Assembly: GCA_937146645.1 (NCBI GenBank)
Contig: CAKZRQ010000015.1
Span: 62,001 to 126,000, forward strand
Source: an uncultured Cyclobacteriaceae bacterium
GTDB lineage: Bacteria; Bacteroidota; Bacteroidia; Cytophagales; Cyclobacteriaceae
Direction: 5' to 3'
DNA length: 64,000 nucleotides
The notes beneath the pieces were generated by a model. The model saw only the letters and a program-made list of their open reading frames with translations, did no database searches and had not been told where the DNA came from. The position numbers were made by a program, and so were the translations under genes. Below, piece by piece: positions 9,943 to 18,175 of the stretch (position 1 is its first letter; every line of letters starts with the position of its first letter).

Positions 9943-10920
9943 CTAAAAATGAATTTGGTTTTTGACCTGATTGATCTCTTCAGAAAAATCCAAATCCGGG
10001 CTCAATTGTTCCATTTTATGAAGTAAGTTTTTCAAAAAGCGTTGATGACTTTCTGAATCAGGATTAAATGCCCTGTGAGCCAATTCCAAATTGATTTTTT
10101 CTATTTCTGAAACCCTACGAATGGTCTCAGACCCCATATGGGAATCTCGCCATCTCACCCAGATATAGTCTTCAGCTTCCTCGCTTGGGTGAATCTTATC
10201 CCTCTTATAAAATCGATAATCCCGCAGCTCATCCATCATGATTTCAAATGCGGGGAAGTATCCTGAGTTTGGGTGATTATTTGTCAGTTCCTGACAAAGC
10301 ACTCTTAGCAGGCTCTTGCTGACCTGATTTTCAGGAATACCATCTTTGGTATGTCGAACAGGACTTACGGTTAGAATGAGCTTTATCTCTGGATTTATGA
10401 AATAGATTTTTTGGAGGGCATCCTCCAAAGCTCCTTTCATTTCCTCCAGAGAAAGAAGTCGTTTCACAAAGAGATTTGAATCCTGCTTATGGCAATTTGC
10501 CACGATCAACCCAGTATCCTTTTTTTCATAGACCCAAGCTGTCCCAAAGGTCAAAATCAAATGAGAAGTATTTTCCAAAAAGGATTTTACCTCTTGATTT
10601 TTCCGCTTTACGTGATCAATAACCTCATCACGGTTTTCTCCTCGGATTGTAGAATGATGCTCAAAGCTGTAGAAAAGGTCATTCAATGCTACCAAATCGC
10701 TCTCGGATGAAGTAAACATCTCAATGGCATTAGAAAGTGTTTTTGATAGGGTAATTGGATTGAAAATAGTACCATAAGGATTTACCAGAGTGGTAAACTT
10801 CCGTTGGAAAAGCTTTGATCCCATAACCTCGGCAAAGCAGGAACCTAAGGAAAGGATCCTTGACTCGTAAGAAATAGGAAATTCAGATTTTGGGATAGGA
10901 AAGGTACTGTACCAATTCAT
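9943..10920 (-). CDS. GSCFA-domain protein (SGNH-hydrolase-like)
   Basis: 325 residues. The name-giving motif GSCFA is at 26-30, after a short N-terminus. LTFGTAWVY and LTVSPVRH follow, and DKIHPSEEA near the C-terminal third gives the Asp-x-x-His pair expected of SGNH/GDSL-type hydrolases. No signal peptide is apparent. GSCFA proteins are common in Bacteroidota and their substrate is not known to me. The gene opens a tight group with the DUF255 and priA genes. Confidence 0.9.
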   Translation of the reverse strand: MNWYSTFPIPKSEFPISYESRILSLGSCFAEVMGSKLFQRKFTTLVNPYGTIFNPITLSKTLSNAIEMFTSSESDLVALNDLFYSFEHHSTIRGENRDEVIDHVKRKNQEVKSFLENTSHLILTFGTAWVYEKKDTGLIVANCHKQDSNLFVKRLLSLEEMKGALEDALQKIYFINPEIKLILTVSPVRHTKDGIPENQVSKSLLRVLCQELTNNHPNSGYFPAFEIMMDELRDYRFYKRDKIHPSEEAEDYIWVRWRDSHMGSETIRRVSEIEKINLELAHRAFNPDSESHQRFLKNLLHKMEQLSPDLDFSEEINQVKNQIHF

Positions 10921-11010
10921 GGTCTGAAAATAGCGAAATGGACTGAGAGGAGTGCTGAGAAGGGAAATAATTGATTTTGACCAAGATTCAATTATGAGAA
11001 TTAATTTTTA

Positions 11011-11745
11011 TCAGCCATTTCTTTTCTCCCAAATATCCTGAGCGATTAAATCACCGTAACCGTAGATCGGGCAGCGTCTATGAAAAACAGGAAAGATTTT
11101 TCTGAAGTCCTCAGTTCCTAATTCCTCAGAAATTTCGAGCATTACCTGCAATGGCTTACCAGCTGAATTCTCGTTAGGAATACTCCCAATCCAGGCTTCA
11201 ATAGCTTCTTTTAAAAATGGAAGGGTAGAGCAATTAGCTTCAGCTATTGAAAGAGCCTCTGCAATTTCAGTTCGACTGTATGCTTTCCATATGTCTGAGA
11301 TCGATTGAATGTCTTCTTTTGTCAATTGAATAGCACTTCCCATTGCTTCTTTGAGCTCACTGCCATCAAGAGCCGAGAAGCCATAAACCAGATCAGATTT
11401 AGGGAATACCAGGGAAATGTTTTTGGTTCGTTTAGAAGCGAGATGAACACTAAACCAAAAGTTCACCTGGCAAAACAGGTCTTCTTCAAACCAACAATAA
11501 ACTTCTGAATCCAGTGGAATCTCCGTGAGTTTCTCTAATTCTGGTTTGACATACTCATGGTAATCGTGTGACGGTTCTAATCCCTTGAGGAAGTCGGATC
11601 TGATCTCATGTAGGGAATTGAGGTTTTCATGCTCGACCGGTCCATAACAGAGGCATTCTCTAAGAATAATCCGTTCACCAGATATTTCTTCAGGAAATCG
11701 ATCACCCAAAGCATCTCCGTTGAGGATATGAACCGAATTGCTCAT
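11011..11745 (-). CDS. DUF1835 domain protein
   Basis: 244 residues starting MSNSVHILNGDALGDRFPE, the characteristic opening of DUF1835 (HILNGDxL), followed by RECLCYGPV and a conserved WFEEDLFCQ-type segment. Function unknown; no catalytic motif that I can defend. Its ATG directly abuts the TAA of the upstream DUF1801 gene (0 bp gap), so the two are very likely co-translated. Confidence 0.85.
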   Translation of the reverse strand: MSNSVHILNGDALGDRFPEEISGERIILRECLCYGPVEHENLNSLHEIRSDFLKGLEPSHDYHEYVKPELEKLTEIPLDSEVYCWFEEDLFCQVNFWFSVHLASKRTKNISLVFPKSDLVYGFSALDGSELKEAMGSAIQLTKEDIQSISDIWKAYSRTEIAEALSIAEANCSTLPFLKEAIEAWIGSIPNENSAGKPLQVMLEISEELGTEDFRKIFPVFHRRCPIYGYGDLIAQDIWEKRNG

Positions 11746-12153
11746 TTAGCCCGCCAGCTTTTGATAGGTGCCCCGGATCATTTTGCGTAGCACTGATTCA
11801 TCTATATCCGCTAGTTTATTCACATAAATACAGCCCTTTCCTGTTTTATGCTTTCCAAAACTTTCCAGTTCATCTTTCATTTCCTCATGACTCCGCATCA
11901 GGTAAAGTGAGATGGACGCTTTCCTCGGAGAATAGCCGACAGGAAACCAAGTCATGGTTTTACCATTTGGATATTTATAATCGTAGCTTCCGAACCCAAT
12001 GATGCTTGGGCCCCAGAGTACTGCCTCCTTTCCCGTTTCTTCCTTAAAAATCTCAAGCAGCTTTAATCCATCTGCCTTGCGTGTCGGGTGCTCGATGGCA
12101 TTTAGAAAATCTTCTACAGATGCATCCGTGGCTTTTGTTTTGAGTTCACTCAT
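11746..12153 (-). CDS. DUF1801 (YdhG-like) domain protein
   Basis: 135 residues. The features are VEDFLNAIEHPTRKADGLKLLEIF, WGPSIIGFG, YKYPNGKTMTWFPVGYSPRKASISLY and a closing GKGCIYVNKLADID. This matches the DUF1801 fold seen in small cytosolic proteins. Its role is unknown. It is the first gene of a pair with the DUF1835 gene. Confidence 0.88.
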   Translation of the reverse strand: MSELKTKATDASVEDFLNAIEHPTRKADGLKLLEIFKEETGKEAVLWGPSIIGFGSYDYKYPNGKTMTWFPVGYSPRKASISLYLMRSHEEMKDELESFGKHKTGKGCIYVNKLADIDESVLRKMIRGTYQKLAG

Positions 12154-12208
12154 GGCTTTTCTTGTTGGGTTTCCTTGAATTTAAGGAATTTGACCCAAAG
12201 GGCGGAGA

Positions 12209-14278
12209 CTATTCCATCAGGTGTTTCTTTAAGAAATCTGCAGTGGCCTGATCTACTCTGATTAGATTCTTCCATTTCATCCAATGATGTGTGTCTCCTG
12301 GAATCATGATGAATTCATAGGGCTTTTTCATTTCATCGAATCTTCGGATCAGGTTGGTGGTCTGACTCACATTTACATTTCGATCATCATCAGAATGAAT
12401 GAATAGAACAGGGGAGGTCCACTTTTCCAGATCTGCAATAGGAGATGACTTCCACGCGATTTCCTTCGCTTTTTCCAGGTCGGGAGCTTGCTCATAGTTC
12501 CCATTAAAATCATAACGACCATCCATATCATGAACACCATGAATGTCTACACCAACTTTGAAAAGATCAGAATCTCTGGCTAGCGCCAAAGAGGTGAGGT
12601 ATCCTCCGTAGCTTCCTCCGTAAATCCCAATTTTGTCTCCATCTACATTGGATAAGCCAGCTAAATATTCTGCGCCTGCCTTCACATCCTGGTATTCCAC
12701 GGCACCCTGATAATATCCATAGGCTGGTCTGTGGAATTCATATCCATAGCCAATTCCTAGGCGGAAATTGACTGAAAGGACTACAAAGCCTTGTGAGGCT
12801 AGATATTGATTTATGGCATAGGTGTTTGAATAATAATCCATGTAGCTCCAGCCAAGAAGCATTTGTCTTTGTGGTCCTCCATGGACAAATACTACTCCAG
12901 GGCTAGTGCCCGAACTATTCTTTGGTTCAAATAGCTGTCCATGAACTGTAGTTCCATCTGGAGCTTTGAAGGTGACTTGCTTTGGTGTGACCAAATCATC
13001 CATAGGAAAAGCACTGGGAATTCGATCTTCCTGAAGAAGCTTGGTTTGCCCTCCTTCATTTATTGTGACCAAATGTGGTCGATGAGTGGTGGCTGAGAAA
13101 TAAGCTAATTCAGATTCTCCTAGAGCTACCGGATAAGCTTCAATTCCTTCTCCTGAGGTTTCCCAGGTTAATTCCTTTGAACCTAAATCAATCGATCCAA
13201 TATGTCTTCGATCAATATCCTCTTTCTCTTCGCCAGCATTTGCAGAAAAGACGATTCTATTCGAATCATGGCTAAGCTTAATCTGTTCCACCATGTAATC
13301 ACCTGGTGTGAGTAAGGTCTGTTCTTTCGTCTCAATGTCCAGGCTGTATAAATGCTGCCAGCCATCCTGATAGGATTCAAATATGATCTCATCATGGCTC
13401 GTGAATTCAAAAAATCCACCTCTGAATGATCCTCTTAAGGTTTCTGGTGCCTTCCATAATTTTTCAGCTTCACCCGTATTGGCATCGGCTAGCCAAACTT
13501 CCCACGGTGCGTGCCTTGGTTCCAAAACCGGAAAAGCTTCTCCTTCACCACCAAGAGTTTTAATGAAGGCAATCTGACTTCCGTCAGGTGACCATTTCGG
13601 ATTGGAATATCTATGGAAGGATGGAGAAATGAATTGGATAGGGGTGTCCTGATCATGATATATTCCTAGCAGCTGATGACCTCCTCGATTAACTGTGAAC
13701 GCTAGCTTCTCTCCAGATGGAGAGAAGCTCATTCCATTCACATTTCCTTTGATATCGAAGAGTTGTTCTGGCGTATCGCTAGATTCCAGATCCACTGTCC
13801 ATACTTTGCTGTTTTTTAGAAAAGCCAGTGTACTTCCAGGTCCAAAAACAAGATCATCCCCTTCAATGATTACTTCCACCTTCATTGTTTCCAGATTCGC
13901 TTTCCAGATTTCCACTTTTGGTAATTCAGGGAGATTATCAGAATTCACTGTAGAAGAATATCTCCAGCCCCCATGATCTCCACCTCTCACAAAGGCGAGC
14001 CATTTTCCATCCTCCGAAAATGAAATCCCGGTTAATTCCTGTCCATCATCTTTGTCAAATTCTGTTACCTGAATTGGCTCAAAGTCAGGCGCTTTGGCTA
14101 GAAAAATATTTCGTTTTCCTTGTTCATACATGGCCCACGCAATCGTCTCACCGTCATGTGAAGCGGTTAATTCGGACGGAAAAGTAAAGCTCCCGATGTC
14201 TTCCATGGTGAAGCTTTGGCCGAAGGCCTGAGAGGAAATAATCAGGCAGAGTAGGATAAGGATTTTTCGAAGTTTCAT
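12209..14278 (-). CDS. Secreted S9-family prolyl oligopeptidase (DPP/acylaminoacyl-peptidase type)
   Basis: 689 residues. A signal peptide (about 1-20, ending SSQAFGQ) is followed by a WD40-like beta-propeller with repeated blades such as FSEDGKWLAFVRGG and WSPDGSQIAF, up to about residue 420. Then comes an alpha/beta-hydrolase domain: VFVHGGP, nucleophile GGSYGGY (Ser556), Asp in HSDDDRNV (about 630-632) and His in GDTHHWM (664/665). It should trim peptides in the periplasm. It lies 3 bp downstream of the dacB-like gene. Confidence 0.94.
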   Translation of the reverse strand: MKLRKILILLCLIISSQAFGQSFTMEDIGSFTFPSELTASHDGETIAWAMYEQGKRNIFLAKAPDFEPIQVTEFDKDDGQELTGISFSEDGKWLAFVRGGDHGGWRYSSTVNSDNLPELPKVEIWKANLETMKVEVIIEGDDLVFGPGSTLAFLKNSKVWTVDLESSDTPEQLFDIKGNVNGMSFSPSGEKLAFTVNRGGHQLLGIYHDQDTPIQFISPSFHRYSNPKWSPDGSQIAFIKTLGGEGEAFPVLEPRHAPWEVWLADANTGEAEKLWKAPETLRGSFRGGFFEFTSHDEIIFESYQDGWQHLYSLDIETKEQTLLTPGDYMVEQIKLSHDSNRIVFSANAGEEKEDIDRRHIGSIDLGSKELTWETSGEGIEAYPVALGESELAYFSATTHRPHLVTINEGGQTKLLQEDRIPSAFPMDDLVTPKQVTFKAPDGTTVHGQLFEPKNSSGTSPGVVFVHGGPQRQMLLGWSYMDYYSNTYAINQYLASQGFVVLSVNFRLGIGYGYEFHRPAYGYYQGAVEYQDVKAGAEYLAGLSNVDGDKIGIYGGSYGGYLTSLALARDSDLFKVGVDIHGVHDMDGRYDFNGNYEQAPDLEKAKEIAWKSSPIADLEKWTSPVLFIHSDDDRNVNVSQTTNLIRRFDEMKKPYEFIMIPGDTHHWMKWKNLIRVDQATADFLKKHLME

Positions 14279-14281
14279 GGC

Positions 14282-15595
14282 TTAATAATTATCATGGATG
14301 AAGTATAGGGCTTTCTGAAGTTCGGTCTTCAGTTCGCTCGAAGGGATGGCATAATTATTCATAATGCAGGAAAAATGCAGCACTTTTCCGCTTTTGGTAA
14401 GCAGGTAACCCGAGAGCGCATTCGACATGCTCAGGGTCCCTGTCTTGGCATAGATGTATGGTGGTTGACCCTCATCAGCCGGATACCAGTTCCGAATAGT
14501 TCCGGACTCTCCACCGGCGGGAAAATAGGCCTTGATCTTTTCCAGAGGCACTTCTGCTCTAATCTTATTCAGAAGCGTAATAACAGACCTGGGCGTGAAC
14601 ATATTTCGCGCAGATAGCCCAGAACCATCATACCAAATGGGTTCATCCGGAAGATCACTAAGCAGATTTTCCTTCGCATAATCTATGGCATCTCTGGTGC
14701 TCAGGGTATTGTTGAGTTGATCGGAAACTAGGAGTAACAGCTGCTCTGCGAGGAAATTATCGCTGATTTTCATCATCTGGGCATAAATGCTGTCAGCAGG
14801 AGCGGTTTGTAATTTTTGAGGATCGTAGCTCAAGAGGTCCTTATTTTCAAGTAAGGTCACGGGCTTGTCCAGCTCTTCCGCTAGCCATACAGCGGTCATT
14901 TTAGCTGAGGTGATAAAAGGGATGTCCCTTTCAAAAGTATCGGTCCATTCCTTGGGTTGATTATAGCTGAATTGGTTTGAAATTCGGTCGCGTCTGAAAT
15001 CATATGAAGTCCATTCATCTGGCAGCTTGGCCTCGAGAGAAGCTTTGAATTTTTCGGGTATGATTTCGAAAATCTTATCTTCTTCCGGCTTATCAAATCG
15101 AACAATGTTGCCATAAATCGGCATGGCCGATCTTTCTGTAGCGAAGTAGTAGTTATACCAATCCCATGACCATCCCGGTCCAAAGGCTTCCACTTGATCA
15201 AAATTATCGAGGAGGTAAAGATTTTTATTGGACTTCTTTAGGAAGTCCAAAGCCACCTCGTTTTTCAAATCAGGATGTAACAGACTGGGGTCACCAGTTC
15301 CCCAAAAGATCAAAGAATCTCCTGATTCAACATAATTGAGTCCGTTGACCAAGCCATCACCAAGAATGGTATAAGAGGTATAGAAAGTAAAGAGTTTAGT
15401 ATTGGATGCTGGGATAAAATACTTGTCAGAGTTGATATCGACGAGCACTTTGTCCTCGACTGGATCAACCAGCATAAAACCAAAATGCCCCTGATCAAAG
15501 ACTTCCGATTGGGTGAAGGATTTTTGAATTTTCTTGACTTTGCAGGAGCTAAATGCAAGCAGAGAAGCCAAGGCGATAAAAAGAGTTTTCTTCAT
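14282..15595 (-). CDS. dacB: D-alanyl-D-alanine carboxypeptidase/endopeptidase, PBP4 (DacB) family
   Basis: 437 residues. The lipoprotein-type signal ends LLAFSSC (Cys18). The active-site triad of class C low-molecular-weight PBPs is complete: SxxK as SNTK (Ser64-Lys67), an SxN-equivalent in YDGSGLSARN, and KTG in YAKTGTLSM. The large insert between the first two motifs is typical of PBP4. It trims or opens peptidoglycan cross-links in the periplasm. It heads the minus-strand run and is separated from hppA by a terminator. Full-length for the family. Confidence 0.93.
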   Translation of the reverse strand: MKKTLFIALASLLAFSSCKVKKIQKSFTQSEVFDQGHFGFMLVDPVEDKVLVDINSDKYFIPASNTKLFTFYTSYTILGDGLVNGLNYVESGDSLIFWGTGDPSLLHPDLKNEVALDFLKKSNKNLYLLDNFDQVEAFGPGWSWDWYNYYFATERSAMPIYGNIVRFDKPEEDKIFEIIPEKFKASLEAKLPDEWTSYDFRRDRISNQFSYNQPKEWTDTFERDIPFITSAKMTAVWLAEELDKPVTLLENKDLLSYDPQKLQTAPADSIYAQMMKISDNFLAEQLLLLVSDQLNNTLSTRDAIDYAKENLLSDLPDEPIWYDGSGLSARNMFTPRSVITLLNKIRAEVPLEKIKAYFPAGGESGTIRNWYPADEGQPPYIYAKTGTLSMSNALSGYLLTKSGKVLHFSCIMNNYAIPSSELKTELQKALYFIHDNY

Positions 15596-15651
15596 AGCTG
15601 AAAATAAAAAAATCCATGGGTAAAAAGTCTCTGAACTTTATGAGCACAAAA

Positions 15652-15676
15652 AAAGAGCTGCGAAAGGCAGCTCTTT
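15652..15676 (-). terminator. Rho-independent terminator of hppA
   Basis: A 9-bp perfect stem (AAAGAGCTG at 15652-15660 with CAGCTCTTT at 15668-15676) lies 22 bp past the hppA stop. Read on the minus strand it is followed by seven T residues. It shields dacB from hppA transcription. Confidence 0.9.
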
Positions 15677-15697
15677 AAGGTTAGGTTAGTGATACAA

Positions 15698-17983
15698 TTA
15701 CTTTGTATACTCTTCAGTCGAAGTAGTGACAGTCTCGTTTCCGTTCTCGTCAACGACGATCTCTTTCTTTACTTCTACAACTTTCATTTCTGCCATCTCT
15801 CCATGAGAATCATGAGAGGATAGAAGTGGTGCAATTACCAATCCCACAAGACAAGTCAATTTGATCAAGATGTTCATGGAAGGACCAGAAGTATCCTTGA
15901 ATGGATCTCCAACAGTATCTCCAGTTACAGCGGCTTTGTGAGCCTCAGAACCTTTGAAAGTCATTTCTCCATCAATCATTACACCTGCTTCAAAAGACTT
16001 CTTAGCGTTATCCCAAGCACCTCCAGCATTGTTCTGGAAGATCGCCCACATTACACCAGAAACGGTAACACCAGCCATGTAACCACCAAGAACCTCAGCC
16101 GCCAACATGGTATCTCCAGTTGCAATTTGTGTTACAAAAGCAATCAAGATTGGTGAAACGATAGTCAATAATCCTGGAAGCATCATTTCCTTCAAAGAAG
16201 CATTGGTCGAGATCTCAACACACTTGTCGTACTCTGGCTCAGCTTTTCCTTCCATGATACCTGGAATCTCTTTGAACTGGCGTCTTACCTCTTTTACCAT
16301 TGCCATGGCTGCCTTACCAACAGAGCTCATAGCCAACGCGGAGAATACTACAGGAATCATCGCTCCCACGAATAGAGCGGCCAATACTGGCGCTTTAAAG
16401 ATGTTGATTCCGTCAATACCCGTGAAAGTTACGTATGCCGCGAAAAGCGCTAGCGCAGTCAATGCTGCAGAAGCAATCGCGAATCCTTTACCGATTGCTG
16501 CAGTAGTATTTCCAACTGAGTCAAGAATATCAGTACGCTCACGTACTTCTTTTGGTAATTCGCTCATCTCCGCGATACCACCTGCATTATCAGCGATAGG
16601 ACCGAAGGCATCGATCGCCAACTGCATAGCCGTTGTAGCCATCATGGCAGAAGCAGCAATTGCTACACCGTAGAAACCTGCGAAAGCATAAGCTCCCCAA
16701 ATCGCAGCAGCAAAAAGCAATACTGGAGCAAAGGTTGACATCATACCCTGAGAAAGACCAGCGATGATGTTTGTAGCAGCACCCGTAGATGAGTTCTGGA
16801 TAATGCTCATTACAGGTTTCTTGCCCATTCCTGTATAATATTCCGTGAAGTAGCTAATCAAACCACCCACAGCTAATCCAATCAATACAGCTGCAAAAAC
16901 GCTGAAGGAGGTTACAGTTTGTAATCCTTGTCCAAAGAATGTCATCTGCATTTCTGCAGGAAGCATCCAGTTGATGATGAAATAAGAAGCAATACCTGTA
17001 AGGATGATTGATCCCCAGTTTCCTTTATTCAAAGCAGCTTGTACCTGCGCTTCTTTCGCATTGTTGTCGCTAATCTTGATGATCAATGATCCAACAATCG
17101 AGAAAATGATTCCGATACCAGCAATTAGAACTGGTAGCAAGACTGGACCCATTCCGCCGAATTCGTCGTCCATCATTGCGCCGTTATTAATGTCATTGAT
17201 TAGGTAGTTACCTAATACCATTGCAGCCAACATTGTAGCTACATAAGAACCGAAAAGGTCAGCACCCATTCCGGCAACATCACCTACATTATCACCTACG
17301 TTATCCGCGATAGTCGCTGGGTTACGTGGATCATCTTCTGGAATTCCAGCTTCTACTTTACCTACAAGGTCAGCACCAACGTCAGCAGCTTTAGTGTAAA
17401 TACCGCCACCAACACGTGCAAAAAGTGCAATTGACTCTGCACCTAACGAGAAACCAGCAAGGGTTTCAAGAACGATAGTCATCTCCATGTAGAATGACTT
17501 CTCGCCTGTAATAAAGAACTGAACAAGAAGTGCAAACAATAATGAAAGACCGAATACAGCCAAACCAGCTACACCAAGACCCATTACAGTACCGCCTCTG
17601 AAGGATACCTGAAGGGCTTTTGGCAAGCTCGTTCTTGCAGCTTGAGTGGTTCTTACGTTAGCGTCGGTTGCGATACGCATTCCGATGTTTCCAGCAACTG
17701 CTGAGAATACCGCTCCGATTACGAAGGCGAGAACGATGAACCAGTGTGTAGTTTCAACAAGCATCGAAACAACACCCAATAGAATGCCTGCAATTACTAC
17801 GAAGACGGCTAACATTCTATACTCTGCTGCCAAGAAAGCCATAGCGCCTTCCTTCACGTAGCCAGCGAGTTTCTTCATGTTTTCTTCACCCGCATCTTGC
17901 TTGTTTACCCATGCTCTTAAATAGACCATGTATGCTAATCCAATTACCCCGAAGACTGGTAAAATGTAGATTAAGTTTTCCAT
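15698..17983 (-). CDS. hppA: Membrane-bound ion-pumping pyrophosphatase, K+-dependent subfamily
   Basis: 761 residues, about 16 membrane helices. The pyrophosphate site is clear: GGGIYTKAADVGADLVGKVE, then DDPRNPATIADNVGDNVGDVAG. The segment GNTTAAIGKG carries Ala where K+-independent enzymes have Lys (GNTTK), so it should be K+-dependent. K+-dependent members include H+, Na+ and dual pumps, so the ion cannot be fixed from this alone. The enzyme couples PPi hydrolysis to ion export. A charged tail of about 35 residues (HDSHGEMAEM... EEYTK) follows the last helix and looks like a lineage-specific extension. Single-gene unit with its own promoter and terminator. Confidence 0.97.
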   Translation of the reverse strand: MENLIYILPVFGVIGLAYMVYLRAWVNKQDAGEENMKKLAGYVKEGAMAFLAAEYRMLAVFVVIAGILLGVVSMLVETTHWFIVLAFVIGAVFSAVAGNIGMRIATDANVRTTQAARTSLPKALQVSFRGGTVMGLGVAGLAVFGLSLLFALLVQFFITGEKSFYMEMTIVLETLAGFSLGAESIALFARVGGGIYTKAADVGADLVGKVEAGIPEDDPRNPATIADNVGDNVGDVAGMGADLFGSYVATMLAAMVLGNYLINDINNGAMMDDEFGGMGPVLLPVLIAGIGIIFSIVGSLIIKISDNNAKEAQVQAALNKGNWGSIILTGIASYFIINWMLPAEMQMTFFGQGLQTVTSFSVFAAVLIGLAVGGLISYFTEYYTGMGKKPVMSIIQNSSTGAATNIIAGLSQGMMSTFAPVLLFAAAIWGAYAFAGFYGVAIAASAMMATTAMQLAIDAFGPIADNAGGIAEMSELPKEVRERTDILDSVGNTTAAIGKGFAIASAALTALALFAAYVTFTGIDGINIFKAPVLAALFVGAMIPVVFSALAMSSVGKAAMAMVKEVRRQFKEIPGIMEGKAEPEYDKCVEISTNASLKEMMLPGLLTIVSPILIAFVTQIATGDTMLAAEVLGGYMAGVTVSGVMWAIFQNNAGGAWDNAKKSFEAGVMIDGEMTFKGSEAHKAAVTGDTVGDPFKDTSGPSMNILIKLTCLVGLVIAPLLSSHDSHGEMAEMKVVEVKKEIVVDENGNETVTTSTEEYTK

Positions 17984-18023
17984 TTATTGTTTTTCTTTTA
18001 TTCTCCTTGGTTAAATAATTCCG

Positions 18024-18053
18024 CAAAGATAGAATTTATAGTGGACTCCCCAA
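18024..18053 (-). promoter_or_regulatory. Bacteroidota-type promoter of hppA
   Basis: On the minus strand TTG (18053-18051) is followed after 19 bp by TATCTTTG (18031-18024), an exact match to the Bacteroidota -33/-7 pattern TTG...TAnnTTTG. Transcription should begin roughly 7 bp further left, giving a leader of about 30 nt before the ATG at 17983. Confidence 0.75.
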
Positions 18054-18175
18054 GGCATTTTTCGAATGATACAAAGACCGACTAAAGCTGATTTTGAATG
18101 CTTTGTGTCCTTTTGGGGAATAGTGAAGAAATGCAAAAAATGAACTAATTTCCAGATAATTAGGTCTATATACCC

